From NCBI GenBank assembly GCA_964438705.1, contig CAYTKQ010000007.1, forward strand, positions 70,416 through 134,415: a stretch of DNA of 64,000 nt, given 5' to 3'. Both the position numbers and the translations under genes were made by a program. A model generated the notes under the pieces. That model did not search any database, was not told the origin of the DNA, and saw nothing but the letters and a program-made list of their open reading frames with translations. Positions 49,712-59,312 of this stretch are shown in pieces. The first letter of the stretch is position 1. Every line of letters starts with the position of its first letter. This DNA comes from Christensenella sp964438705. GTDB lineage: Bacteria; Bacillota; Clostridia; Christensenellales; Christensenellaceae.

Positions 49712-50809
49712 ATGTTTTACAAACTGATGCGGTTGTTCATCGTAGCTGTCGGCTTTTTTGTCGGGCCGGGGCTTGTACTGCTGGGTGTAACGCTATACAA
49801 TTATTTCGCATCGGCGGAGCTTTTCGCATCGTTCCAAACGTGGGTGCCATTCGTCATTTATATTGCAAGCGGCATTATTTCCGGAATCATATTTTTCTTT
49901 TTATCCAAAAAGCTGGCGAACGCGTTTGACAAGAACACCAAAAAAATTGAAGCGAAACTTGCGGCGACACCGGCGGCGACGCTTCTGGCGGGGACCATCG
50001 GCCTAATATTGGGGCTTGTGGTCGCGGCGCTGATTTCCGTGATCATCGGGCTGATTCCCATTGCGTGGATATCCATTCCGCTGACCATCATCGATTATCT
50101 GATGTTTGGATCGCTTGGGCTTTCCATGGGTGTAAAGCGGAAATTTGATTTTGGCGCGTTTTTGCACACCCGCAAATCGGGCAAAGGAACAGAGCAGAAA
50201 AAAGGAGCCGGGAAGGGCGCTTCGCCGAAAATACTTGACACGAGTGTCATCATTGACGGGCGTATCCTCGACATCTGCAAGACGGGCATGTTCGAGGGAG
50301 AGATCGTGGTGCCGGAGTTTGTGCTAAAGGAACTGCAGCGCATCGCGGATTCAAGCGATTCCATGAAGCGGACGCGCGGAAGGCGCGGGCTGGATATCCT
50401 CGGCAGCATGCAAAAGGAATTGAAAAACCCGGTAACCGTAAACGAGACCGACTATGAGGACGTGCCGGAGGTGGATATCAAGCTTTTAAAGCTTGCGAGA
50501 GAGATCGGCGGCACAGTGGTGACAAATGATTACAACCTGAATAAGGTTGCGGCAGTGCAGGACGTGCCTGTGTTCAACATCAACGAGCTGGCAAATGCGG
50601 TGAAGCCGATCCTCGCGGCGGGTGAGGAAATGAACGTAACGATCGTAAAGGACGGAAAGGAAGCCAGCCAGGGCATCGCGTATCTCGACGACGGAACGAT
50701 GATCGTGGTGGAGGGCGCGAAAGGCATGGAGGGGCAAACCATGCAGGTGAGCGTGACGAGCGTTTTGCAAACGGCCGCGGGGCGCATGATCTTCGCGAAG
50801 ATCAAATAA
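49712..50809 (+). CDS. YacL-like PIN/TRAM domain membrane protein
   Basis: 365 aa, length as Bacillus YacL. Four N-terminal helices (FIVAVGFFVGPGLVLLGV; WVPFVIYIASGIISGIIFFF; LLAGTIGLILGLVVAALISV; IAWISIPLTIIDYLMFG), then a PIN nuclease domain starting ILDTSVIIDGRILDICKTG with acidic positions FVLKELQRIADS, RRGLDIL and VVTNDYNLNKVA, and a C-terminal TRAM-like RNA-binding part (GEEMNVTIVKDGKEASQGIA, DDGTMIVVEGAKG). Probable membrane-bound RNase. GAAGGAG precedes the ATG. Confidence 0.92.
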   Translation: MFYKLMRLFIVAVGFFVGPGLVLLGVTLYNYFASAELFASFQTWVPFVIYIASGIISGIIFFFLSKKLANAFDKNTKKIEAKLAATPAATLLAGTIGLILGLVVAALISVIIGLIPIAWISIPLTIIDYLMFGSLGLSMGVKRKFDFGAFLHTRKSGKGTEQKKGAGKGASPKILDTSVIIDGRILDICKTGMFEGEIVVPEFVLKELQRIADSSDSMKRTRGRRGLDILGSMQKELKNPVTVNETDYEDVPEVDIKLLKLAREIGGTVVTNDYNLNKVAAVQDVPVFNINELANAVKPILAAGEEMNVTIVKDGKEASQGIAYLDDGTMIVVEGAKGMEGQTMQVSVTSVLQTAAGRMIFAKIK

Positions 50810-50836
50810 ATGTATCACTCATATGGGGGGGCGGAC

Positions 50837-51586
50837 ATGAAGAGACTGAAGATGATTGCGTGCAAGGCGCTTTACCGGGAGTTGTCCTTGCTGAGCGCGC
50901 GGTGTGAGAATTTTATCGACGTGACCTATCTGCGGCAGGGGCTGCACGACACCCCCGCCTTTCTCGCGGAGACGCTGCAAAAGGAGATCGACAGGATCGA
51001 CGCTGGCGAGGATTTGTATACGTTCAATTCCTATTATTCCGACCGCGATTTCGACGCGATCCTTTTGGGGTATGGGTTGTGCTCCAACGGCACGGTGGGC
51101 CTGCACTCGAGCAGATATCCGCTGGTCATCCCGCGTGCGCACGATTGCATCACCCTGTTTCTCGGCGGCAAGGAGCGGTACAAGGAATATTTCGACGCGC
51201 ATAGCGGCACCTATTGGTACAACGCTTCGTGGATCGAAAACGCGGGTACGCCTTCTGAGGAAACCGAGCGGGATATGCTCGGGGTCTATACGGAAAAATA
51301 CGGCGAGGAAAACGCGGAGTTTCTATTGTATACGGAGTTGACAGGCAACTACAACCGCTGTACATACGTAAAATGGGACGAGCTCGATTTTCCGCAGTAT
51401 GAGGAATACACAAAGCGCGCGGCACAGCATTACGGCTGGGAATACGATTGCGTTGCGGGAAACAAGTGCCTGATGGAAGATTTTTTGAACGGAAACTGGG
51501 AGGAGGACAAATTCCTCGTGGTGCCGCCCGGCAAACGGATCGTGGCGGACTATCTTGACGGGAGCAAAATACTTGGTGTGGAATAA
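50837..51586 (+). CDS. DUF1638 family protein
   Basis: 249 aa. MKRLKMIACKALYRELSLLS is the typical opening of DUF1638 proteins, with FDAILLGYGLCSNGTVGL, PRAHDCITLFLGGKERYKEY and SGTYWYNASWIE, Cys and His that could bind a metal or corrinoid-type ligand. DUF1638 members often neighbour corrinoid methyltransferase genes; none is present here. Start 50837 follows a GGGGGGG stretch; ATG 50810 is an in-frame alternative directly after the yacL-like stop. Confidence 0.88.
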   Translation: MKRLKMIACKALYRELSLLSARCENFIDVTYLRQGLHDTPAFLAETLQKEIDRIDAGEDLYTFNSYYSDRDFDAILLGYGLCSNGTVGLHSSRYPLVIPRAHDCITLFLGGKERYKEYFDAHSGTYWYNASWIENAGTPSEETERDMLGVYTEKYGEENAEFLLYTELTGNYNRCTYVKWDELDFPQYEEYTKRAAQHYGWEYDCVAGNKCLMEDFLNGNWEEDKFLVVPPGKRIVADYLDGSKILGVE

Positions 51587-51627
51587 GACGGAAGAATAAA
51601 AAAATCTGTGCGGTGGCAATATTTTTG

Positions 51628-51656
51628 TTGACACCTTGTTTTTGTTGTGATAATAT
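51628..51656 (+). promoter_or_regulatory. rpoBC promoter
   Basis: TTGACA (51628-51633), 17-bp spacer, TAATAT (51651-51656). Near-consensus. Leader of about 150 nt before rpoB. No rplJL genes precede it in this window. Confidence 0.82.
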
Positions 51657-51812
51657 AGTAAACTGCATTAGCATAGTTGTACTGTGGTGAATTGTCCCCT
51701 TTGATCGAGCAAAAAACGCCTCTTTAAAAGGCTTTTCGGCAAAACACGAAACAGTGCGGGCGAATGCATCAAGTGTGAATAATCAATTTGAATATAGGAG
51801 TTGTTGTTTAGT

Positions 51813-54800
51813 ATGCATGAAGTTAAGTTTGGAACGAATAAGAGAATGAGCTTTTCCAAGATCAAAGAAGTTCTTGACATGCCGGACTTAATCGAAATCC
51901 AGAAAAACTCTTACGATCGGTTTTTGGCGGAGGGACTTGGAGATGTGCTAAAGGACATCTCCCCCATTACGGACTATTCCGAAAACCTCGTGCTGGAGTT
52001 TGTAGACTACCACATTTCTGAAACGCCGAAATACGACGTGGAAGAATGCAAGGAACGCGACGTGAATTATGCGGCTCCCTTAAAGGTGCAGGTTCGTCTC
52101 TTAAACAAGGAAACGGGCGAGGTCAAGGAGCAGGAAGTGTTCATGGGCGACTTCCCGCTGATGACGGAAAAGGGTACCTTTATTATCAATGGCGCGGAGC
52201 GCGTCATCGTTTCGCAGCTCGTTCGTTCCCCCGGCGTCTACTATGGTGCGGTGAAGGACAAGACGGGCAAGGATTTGTACAGCTCGACCGTGATCCCGAA
52301 CAGGGGCGCGTGGCTGGAATATGAAACGGATTCCAACGATTGCATGTATATCCGCGTAGACCGCACGAGAAAGCTTCCCGTGACGGTTTTCCTGCGTGCG
52401 ATGGGGCTTTCGACGGATACGGACTTAAGGGAATATTTCGGCGACGATATCAACATTGAAGCGACGCTCAAAAAGGACAATACCTCCGTGAAGGAGGAGG
52501 GGCTTTTGGAAATCTATAAGCGCCTGCGTCCGGGCGAGCCGCCAACGGTGGAAAGCGCCAACATTTTGCTCGGCTCACTGTTTTTTGACAACAAGCGCTA
52601 CGATCTTGCGCGCGTGGGCCGCTATAAATTCAATAAGAAGCTTGCGATCTCGGAGCGCATCGTGGATCAGGTTGCGGCTGCAAACGTCGTCAACGAGGAC
52701 ACGGGCGAGCTGCTTGCCGCTGCGGGCGACGTGATCACGCATAAAATGGCGGTCGCGATCGAAAACGCGGGCATTTCCCACGTCGATCTTTCGATGGGTG
52801 AAGAAGTGGCGCGCGTACACGGCAACCGCTTTGTGGACGCTGCCGCGCATCTTGATTTCAAACCGATCGAAGCGGGCATCAATGAAAAGGTCTATTACCC
52901 TGCTTTGAGAGAAATCCTCGACGAGTGCGGGACCGACAAGAAAAAGCTGAAGGAAACGCTGCAGGAAAGCCTTTCCATTCTGATCCCAAAGCACATCATC
53001 ATCGACGACATGTTTGCCTCGGTGAGCTACTTCCTGGGGCTGAAATACGGCCTTGGCGTGACGGACGACATCGACCATCTCGGCAATCGTCGTCTTAGGA
53101 GCGTGGGCGAACTGCTTCAAAACCAGATCCGCGTAGGTCTGACGAGGCTCGAGCGTGTTGTGCGCGAGAGAATGTCCATTCAGGATATGGATGTGGCAAC
53201 GCCCTCCAACCTGATCAACATTCGTCCGGTGACGGCTTCCATTAAGGAGTTCTTTGGTTCCTCGCAGCTTTCGCAGTTCATGGACCAGACGAACCCGCTT
53301 GCGGAGCTGACGCACAAGAGAAGGCTGTCGGCGCTGGGGCCGGGTGGTCTCAACCGCGACCGTGCGAGCTTTGACGTGCGCGACGTGCATCATTCGCACT
53401 ACGGACGCATGTGCCCCATCGAAACGCCCGAAGGTCCGAACATCGGCCTGATCGGTTCGCTTTCGACTTACGCGCGCATCAATGAATATGGGTTTATCGA
53501 AACGCCTTTCCGCATCATCGACAAGAAAAAAGGCCGCGTGACGGAAAAGGTGCAGTATATGACTGCCGACGAGGAGGAAGATCTTATCGTCGCTCAGGCG
53601 AACGAGCCGCTTGCAGACGACGGTCTATTTGTACGCGAGCGCGTTATGTGCCGCGTGCGCGACCAGATCGTTGAGGTGTCGAGAAACGAGGTCGACCTGA
53701 TGGACGTTTCTCCCAAACAGCTCGTTTCGGTGGCGACGTCGTTGATCCCCTTCCTGGAAAACGACGACGCGAACCGCGCGCTGATGGGCTCGAACATGCA
53801 GAGGCAGGCAGTGCCGCTGCTGATTCCCGAAGCGCCCGTCGTGGGCACGGGTATGGAATATAAGGCGGCATACGATTCCGGCGTGCTCTCAATTTCCAAA
53901 AAGAGCGGCGTTGTGAAAAGCGTAGACGCGAAAAAGATCGTGATCTCAAATGACGACGGGACTCAGTCGGAATTCCGGCTGATCAAGTTTGCGCGTTCCA
54001 ACCAGGGGACGTGCATCAACCAGCTGCCCATCGTATATGAAGGACAGAAAATTGAGGCAGGACAGGTGCTGGCCGACGGACCTTCGACCGAGGACGGCGA
54101 GCTTGGACTCGGAAAGAACGTTCTCATCGGCTTTATGACGTGGGAAGGTTACAACTACGAGGACGCGATGCTTCTCTCGGAGCGCCTCGTGAAGGACGAC
54201 GTATTCACCTCCATGCATGTGGCGGAATATGAAGCGGAAGCGCGCGACACAAAGCTCGGGCCGGAGGAAATCACGCGTGACATCCCCAATGTGGGTGAGG
54301 ATGCGTTAAAAGACCTCGATTCACGCGGCATCATCCGCATCGGTGCGGAGGTCAGAAGCGGCGACATCCTTGTCGGGAAGGTGACGCCCAAGGGCGAAAC
54401 CGAGCTGACGGCAGAGGAACGCCTGCTGCGTGCGATCTTCGGCGAAAAGGCACGCGAGGTGCGCGACACCTCTCTCAGAGTGCCGCACGGTGAAGGCGGC
54501 GTGGTCGTGGACGTGAAGATATTTACGCGTGAAAACAAGGATGAACTCACGGCGGGCGTCAATAAGCTCGTCCGCGTATACATCGCCCAGAAGCGTAAGA
54601 TTTCCGTAGGCGACAAGATGGCGGGACGACACGGCAACAAGGGCGTTATCTCACGCATCCTGCCGATGGAAGACATGCCCTTCCTGCCGGATGGGCGGCC
54701 GCTCGACATCGTACTCAATCCGCTGGGCGTACCTTCGCGTATGAACATCGGTCAGGTGCTGGAGGTTCATCTCGGCATGGCGGCAAGGGCGCTCGGCTTT

Positions 54801-55598
54801 GACGTGGCCACGCCGGTATTCGACGGCGCGACAGAGGAGGACATCGAAGAGCTGCTTGCACAGAGCGGGCTTTCGCCGGACGGCAAAACGGTGCTTTATG
54901 ACGGACGCAGCGGTGAACCGTTTGAAAACCGCGTGACCGTAGGATATATGTACATTCTGAAGCTGCATCATCTGGTGGACGACAAGATTCACGCGCGTTC
55001 CACAGGGCCTTACTCCCTCGTTACGCAGCAGCCTCTGGGCGGCAAAGCACAGTTTGGCGGACAGCGTTTCGGCGAGATGGAGGTGTGGGCGCTGGAGGCA
55101 TACGGCGCGTCGAACACCCTGCAGGAGATTTTGACGGTGAAATCGGATGACGTGGTCGGGCGTGTAAAAACGTACGAGGCGATCGTCAAGGGCGAAAACA
55201 TTCCGGAGCCGGGTGTGCCCGAGTCGTTCAAGGTTTTGATCAAGGAAATGCAGAGCCTTGGGCTGGACATTAAGGTGCTTTCCGAGGATCGCGGCGAAAT
55301 CACCATCAAGGAATCGGACGACGACGACGGCATGGCGATCGATATCAACATTGCCGGCGCGGAAGACCTGCCGAACGACGATGAGGAATTTGACGCGGGC
55401 GATATGGTCATCGAAGATATTGACGATCTTTCGATGGACGAGCTTGATCTGCCGGATATCGAGGAGCTTTCGGACGAAGACATCGATTTTGACGATTTCA
55501 GCGACGATGTGATCGACGATTTGGAAGACGATATCGACATCAGCGAGGACCTGAACATCGACACCAAGGGAATGGACGATTCTGATGACGAGATGTAA
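51813..55598 (+). CDS. rpoB: RNA polymerase beta subunit with acidic C-terminal tail
   Basis: 1261 aa. The catalytic-core beta subunit: RMSFSKIKEVLDMPDLIEIQ at the start; the rifampicin region FGSSQLSQFMDQTNPLAEL and HKRRLSALGPGGLNRDRA; RTYETLGPEEIT-like region ARDTKLGPEEIT; KMAGRHGNKGVIS; EMEVWALEAYGA. The normal protein end is reached near residue 1165 (LGLDIKVLSEDRGEITIKE). About 96 further residues follow, nearly half Asp/Glu with one Lys. No rifampicin-resistance substitution is obvious. AGGAG lies 12 bp before ATG 51813, unusually far; TTG codons nearer are less likely starts. Confidence 0.95.
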   Translation: MHEVKFGTNKRMSFSKIKEVLDMPDLIEIQKNSYDRFLAEGLGDVLKDISPITDYSENLVLEFVDYHISETPKYDVEECKERDVNYAAPLKVQVRLLNKETGEVKEQEVFMGDFPLMTEKGTFIINGAERVIVSQLVRSPGVYYGAVKDKTGKDLYSSTVIPNRGAWLEYETDSNDCMYIRVDRTRKLPVTVFLRAMGLSTDTDLREYFGDDINIEATLKKDNTSVKEEGLLEIYKRLRPGEPPTVESANILLGSLFFDNKRYDLARVGRYKFNKKLAISERIVDQVAAANVVNEDTGELLAAAGDVITHKMAVAIENAGISHVDLSMGEEVARVHGNRFVDAAAHLDFKPIEAGINEKVYYPALREILDECGTDKKKLKETLQESLSILIPKHIIIDDMFASVSYFLGLKYGLGVTDDIDHLGNRRLRSVGELLQNQIRVGLTRLERVVRERMSIQDMDVATPSNLINIRPVTASIKEFFGSSQLSQFMDQTNPLAELTHKRRLSALGPGGLNRDRASFDVRDVHHSHYGRMCPIETPEGPNIGLIGSLSTYARINEYGFIETPFRIIDKKKGRVTEKVQYMTADEEEDLIVAQANEPLADDGLFVRERVMCRVRDQIVEVSRNEVDLMDVSPKQLVSVATSLIPFLENDDANRALMGSNMQRQAVPLLIPEAPVVGTGMEYKAAYDSGVLSISKKSGVVKSVDAKKIVISNDDGTQSEFRLIKFARSNQGTCINQLPIVYEGQKIEAGQVLADGPSTEDGELGLGKNVLIGFMTWEGYNYEDAMLLSERLVKDDVFTSMHVAEYEAEARDTKLGPEEITRDIPNVGEDALKDLDSRGIIRIGAEVRSGDILVGKVTPKGETELTAEERLLRAIFGEKAREVRDTSLRVPHGEGGVVVDVKIFTRENKDELTAGVNKLVRVYIAQKRKISVGDKMAGRHGNKGVISRILPMEDMPFLPDGRPLDIVLNPLGVPSRMNIGQVLEVHLGMAARALGFDVATPVFDGATEEDIEELLAQSGLSPDGKTVLYDGRSGEPFENRVTVGYMYILKLHHLVDDKIHARSTGPYSLVTQQPLGGKAQFGGQRFGEMEVWALEAYGASNTLQEILTVKSDDVVGRVKTYEAIVKGENIPEPGVPESFKVLIKEMQSLGLDIKVLSEDRGEITIKESDDDDGMAIDINIAGAEDLPNDDEEFDAGDMVIEDIDDLSMDELDLPDIEELSDEDIDFDDFSDDVIDDLEDDIDISEDLNIDTKGMDDSDDEM

Positions 55599-55666
55599 GG
55601 GCGCGCTGCGCAGCGATAAAAGGTTTATAAATTTTTTTGAGATAGCAGAGAGGAGTGGAGTTACCT

Positions 55667-58600
55667 TTGTTTGAACTCAATACATTTGATTCGATACAGA
55701 TCGGTTTGGCATCTCCGGAAAAAATTCGCGAGTGGAGTAGGGGCGAGGTCAAAAAGCCGGAAACAATCAACTACCGCACATTGAAGCCGGAGAAGGACGG
55801 ACTGTTCTGCGAACGCATTTTCGGGCCCACAAAGGACTGGGAGTGCCATTGCGGAAGATATAAGCGCATCCGCTATAAAGGGATCGTATGTGAAAAATGC
55901 GGCGTCGAGGTGACGCGCGCAAAGGTGCGCCGCGAGCGCATGGGTCACATCGAGCTTGCCGCTCCGGTTTCGCATATCTGGTATTTTAAAGGCATCCCGT
56001 CGCGTATGGGACTGCTGCTCGACATGTCTCCGCGTTCGCTTGAAAAGGTGCTCTACTTCGCGGCGTTCGTCGTGACTGATCCCGGCGAAACGGGGCTTGA
56101 ATACAAGCAGCTTCTGACGGACAAGGAATACCGCGAGGCGCAGGCCAAGTTTGGCGACGAGGCCTTTGAAGCGGGTATGGGCGCGGAAGCGGTCAAGATC
56201 CTTTTGAAGAAGGTAGACCTCGAGGCTTCTGCGCAGGAGCTGCGCGAAGAGCTGAAGACATCGACGGGCCAAAAGCGCATCCGCGCGATCAAGCGGCTCG
56301 AGGTGGTAGAGGCGTTCCGCCAGTCCGGCAACAAGCCGGAATGGATCATCATGGACGTGGTACCGGTGATCCCGCCTGAGCTTCGCCCGATGGTGCAGCT
56401 TGACGGCGGGCGTTTTGCGACGTCCGATTTGAATGACTTATACCGCCGCGTGATCAACCGCAACAACCGTCTTAATAGGCTGCTGCAGCTGCGCGCGCCG
56501 GACATCATTGTCAGAAATGAAAAGCGTATGCTGCAGGAAGCGGTGGACGCATTGATCGATAACGGCAGGCGTGGACGCCCTGTAACGGGCCCGGGCAACC
56601 GTCCGTTAAAGTCACTGTCCGACATGCTGCGCGGCAAGCAGGGGCGTTTCAGACAGAACCTGCTCGGCAAGCGCGTCGATTATTCCGGTCGAAGCGTTAT
56701 CGTTGTCGGCCCGGAATTGAAGATGTATCAGTGCGGTCTTCCCAAGGAAATGGCGCTCGAGCTCTTCAAGCCGTTTGTGATGAAGAAGCTTGTGGAAGAG
56801 GGCTTTGCCCACAACATCAAGTCCGCAAAGCGTATGGTGGAAAAGATCCGTCCCGAAGTGTGGGATGTTCTGGAAGAAGTGATCAAAGGACATCCGGTGC
56901 TCCTCAACCGCGCCCCTACACTGCACAGGCTGGGCATTCAGGCGTTTGAGCCGATCCTCGTCGAAGGACGTGCGATCAAGCTGCATCCGCTTGCGTGTAC
57001 GGCATACAACGCGGACTTTGACGGCGACCAGATGGCCGTACACGTTCCGCTCTCAGTGGAAGCGCAGAGCGAGGCGCGGTTCCTGATGCTTGCGGCGAAC
57101 AATATTTTGAAGCCGCAGGACGGAAAACCCGTCGTTTCGCCCACGCAGGACATGGTCATCGGTTCATACTATCTGACCATCCACCGCGAAGGCGCGAAGG
57201 GCGAAGGGAGTATCTTTGCTTCGCCGGACGAGGCGATCCTCGCATATAACACGGGCAACATCGACCTTCAGGCGATGGTGAAGATCCGTGTGACAAAAGA
57301 AGTGAACGGGGAAATGAAGACGGGCATCATCGAAACCACGACGGGCCGCATCATTTTCAATCAGGCGATCCCGCAGGACCTTGGGTTCATCGACCGTTCG
57401 CTGCCAGAAAACGAACTCAAATTTGAGGTCGACCGGCTGATCGACAAGAAACAGCTCGGCAAGCTCGTAGACCTGTGCTTCGCAAAGCTCGGGCCGACGA
57501 AGACCTCTTACGTACTGGACGCGATCAAGAAGCAGGGCTTCCATTATTCGACGATCGGCGCCATCACGGTATCCGTTTCGGATATCAAGATTCCGCCGGC
57601 AAAGAAGAAGCTGCTTGCGGAGGCGGAAGACCGCGTGCTGGTGATTGAAAAGCAGTATAAGCGCGGGCTTCTGACTGAAAAAGAAAAGAAAGACAACGCC
57701 GTCAGGGTGTGGGAAGAAACCACAAACAAGGTGACGGACGCGCTGATGAAGAGCCTCGATCCGTTCAACCCCATCTATATGATGGCGAACTCCGGGGCGC
57801 GTGGTTCTACCAACCAGATTCGTCAGTTGGCCGGTATGCGCGGACTGATGGCGGACCCGAATGGTGAGATCATCGAGATACCGATTCGTGCGAACTTCCG
57901 TGAAGGGCTGACCGTTCTGGAGTACTTCATTTCCTCGCACGGCGCGCGGAAGGGTCTTGCGGATACGGCATTGAGAACGGCCGACTCCGGTTACCTGACG
58001 CGCCGTCTGGTGGATGTATCGCACAATGTGATCATCCGTGAGGTGGATTGCTTCGAGAACCTGGGTGAGCAGACGCAGGGCGTACCGATCAGGAAGCTGA
58101 CGAATTCCAACGGCAAGGAGATCATCGAGCCTCTTGCGGACCGGATACGCGGACGTTATACTGCGCAGGCGGTCATCGACAAGGATGGCAACGAGCTTCT
58201 TGGTGCGAACCAGATGATTACGGGCGAGATTGCGGACCGGATCGAAAAAGCGGGCGTTGAAGAAGTCTACATCCGCACAGTGTTTACCTGTAAGAGTGAA
58301 CACGGCGTATGCGCGAAGTGCTACGGCGCGAACATGGCGACGGGCAATCTGGTGGACATCGGTGAAGCGGTCGGCGTTATCGCGGCACAGTCCATCGGTG
58401 AACCGGGTACGCAGCTGACGATGAGAACGTTCCATACCGGCGGTGTTGCCGGCGGCGATATCACGCAGGGTCTCCCGCGTGTCGAGGAATTGTTTGAGGC
58501 GAGAAAGCCGCGCGGTTTGGCGGTCATTTCCGAGATTGCGGGCGTGGTGACCATCAACGATACGCGCAAAAAGCGTGAGATCACGGTGGCAAACGATACG

Positions 58601-59236
58601 GGCGAGGCGAAGACGTACCTCATTCCATATGGTTCGCGCGTAACAGTGGAGGACGGACAGGCGATCGAGGCGGGTGACGAGCTTACAGAGGGCTCCATCA
58701 ACCCGAACGACATTCTGAAAATCAAGGGCGTGAAGGGCGTACAGGAATACCTGCTGAAGGAAGTCCAGATGGTTTACCGGATGCAGGGCGTTGAGATTTC
58801 CGATAAGCATCTGGAGATCATCGTGCGCTGCATGCTCAAGAAGTGCAAGATCGAGGATGCGGGCGATACGTCGATGCTTCCGGGTGAATTGGTGGACATC
58901 TTCCTCTTCGATAAGGAGAATGAGAAGATGATCCGTGACGGCAAGGAGCCGGCGACCGCGTCGCGTGTGCTGCTTGGTATCACCAAGGCGTCGCTCTCAA
59001 CGAACAGCTTCCTGTCGGCGGCCTCCTTCCAGGAGACGACGAGGGTACTGACCGAGGCGGCCATCAAGGGCAAGGTCGATCCGCTGCTCGGCCTCAAAGA
59101 GAACATCATCATCGGAAAGCTGATCCCGGCGGGTACGGGCATGAAGCGCTACAAGAACATCGATGTGATCTCCAATGTGGTAAACGAGGACATCGCGGTC
59201 CAAATCGACGCGGACATCTCGGACATCGAAATTTAA
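55667..59236 (+). CDS. rpoC: RNA polymerase beta' subunit
   Basis: 1189 aa. MFELNTFDSIQIGLASPEKI is the standard opening, encoded from TTG 55667 with GGAG six bases upstream; GTG 55655 would add four non-homologous residues. Zinc site CHCGRYKRIRYKGIVCEKCG, catalytic Mg2+ loop NADFDGDQMAVHVP, bridge helix and trigger loop regions (GARGSTNQIRQLAGMRGLM), second zinc site C..CKSEHGVCAKCYG, and EPGTQLTMRTFHTGG. 68 bp after rpoB, same transcript. A terminator follows. Confidence 0.97.
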   Translation: MFELNTFDSIQIGLASPEKIREWSRGEVKKPETINYRTLKPEKDGLFCERIFGPTKDWECHCGRYKRIRYKGIVCEKCGVEVTRAKVRRERMGHIELAAPVSHIWYFKGIPSRMGLLLDMSPRSLEKVLYFAAFVVTDPGETGLEYKQLLTDKEYREAQAKFGDEAFEAGMGAEAVKILLKKVDLEASAQELREELKTSTGQKRIRAIKRLEVVEAFRQSGNKPEWIIMDVVPVIPPELRPMVQLDGGRFATSDLNDLYRRVINRNNRLNRLLQLRAPDIIVRNEKRMLQEAVDALIDNGRRGRPVTGPGNRPLKSLSDMLRGKQGRFRQNLLGKRVDYSGRSVIVVGPELKMYQCGLPKEMALELFKPFVMKKLVEEGFAHNIKSAKRMVEKIRPEVWDVLEEVIKGHPVLLNRAPTLHRLGIQAFEPILVEGRAIKLHPLACTAYNADFDGDQMAVHVPLSVEAQSEARFLMLAANNILKPQDGKPVVSPTQDMVIGSYYLTIHREGAKGEGSIFASPDEAILAYNTGNIDLQAMVKIRVTKEVNGEMKTGIIETTTGRIIFNQAIPQDLGFIDRSLPENELKFEVDRLIDKKQLGKLVDLCFAKLGPTKTSYVLDAIKKQGFHYSTIGAITVSVSDIKIPPAKKKLLAEAEDRVLVIEKQYKRGLLTEKEKKDNAVRVWEETTNKVTDALMKSLDPFNPIYMMANSGARGSTNQIRQLAGMRGLMADPNGEIIEIPIRANFREGLTVLEYFISSHGARKGLADTALRTADSGYLTRRLVDVSHNVIIREVDCFENLGEQTQGVPIRKLTNSNGKEIIEPLADRIRGRYTAQAVIDKDGNELLGANQMITGEIADRIEKAGVEEVYIRTVFTCKSEHGVCAKCYGANMATGNLVDIGEAVGVIAAQSIGEPGTQLTMRTFHTGGVAGGDITQGLPRVEELFEARKPRGLAVISEIAGVVTINDTRKKREITVANDTGEAKTYLIPYGSRVTVEDGQAIEAGDELTEGSINPNDILKIKGVKGVQEYLLKEVQMVYRMQGVEISDKHLEIIVRCMLKKCKIEDAGDTSMLPGELVDIFLFDKENEKMIRDGKEPATASRVLLGITKASLSTNSFLSAASFQETTRVLTEAAIKGKVDPLLGLKENIIIGKLIPAGTGMKRYKNIDVISNVVNEDIAVQIDADISDIEI

Positions 59237-59251
59237 GAACAGGTACTTTGG

Positions 59252-59283
59252 CGGGTGGAGGCGGTTTGCTTCCACCCGTTTTT
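59252..59283 (+). terminator. Terminator after rpoC
   Basis: Eleven-bp stem CGGGTGGAGGC/GCTTCCACCCG (one G-T pair), five-base loop, then TTTTT. Confidence 0.9.
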
Positions 59284-59312
59284 ACAGCTCTGATAGGGAG
59301 CGGGAGGACTGC

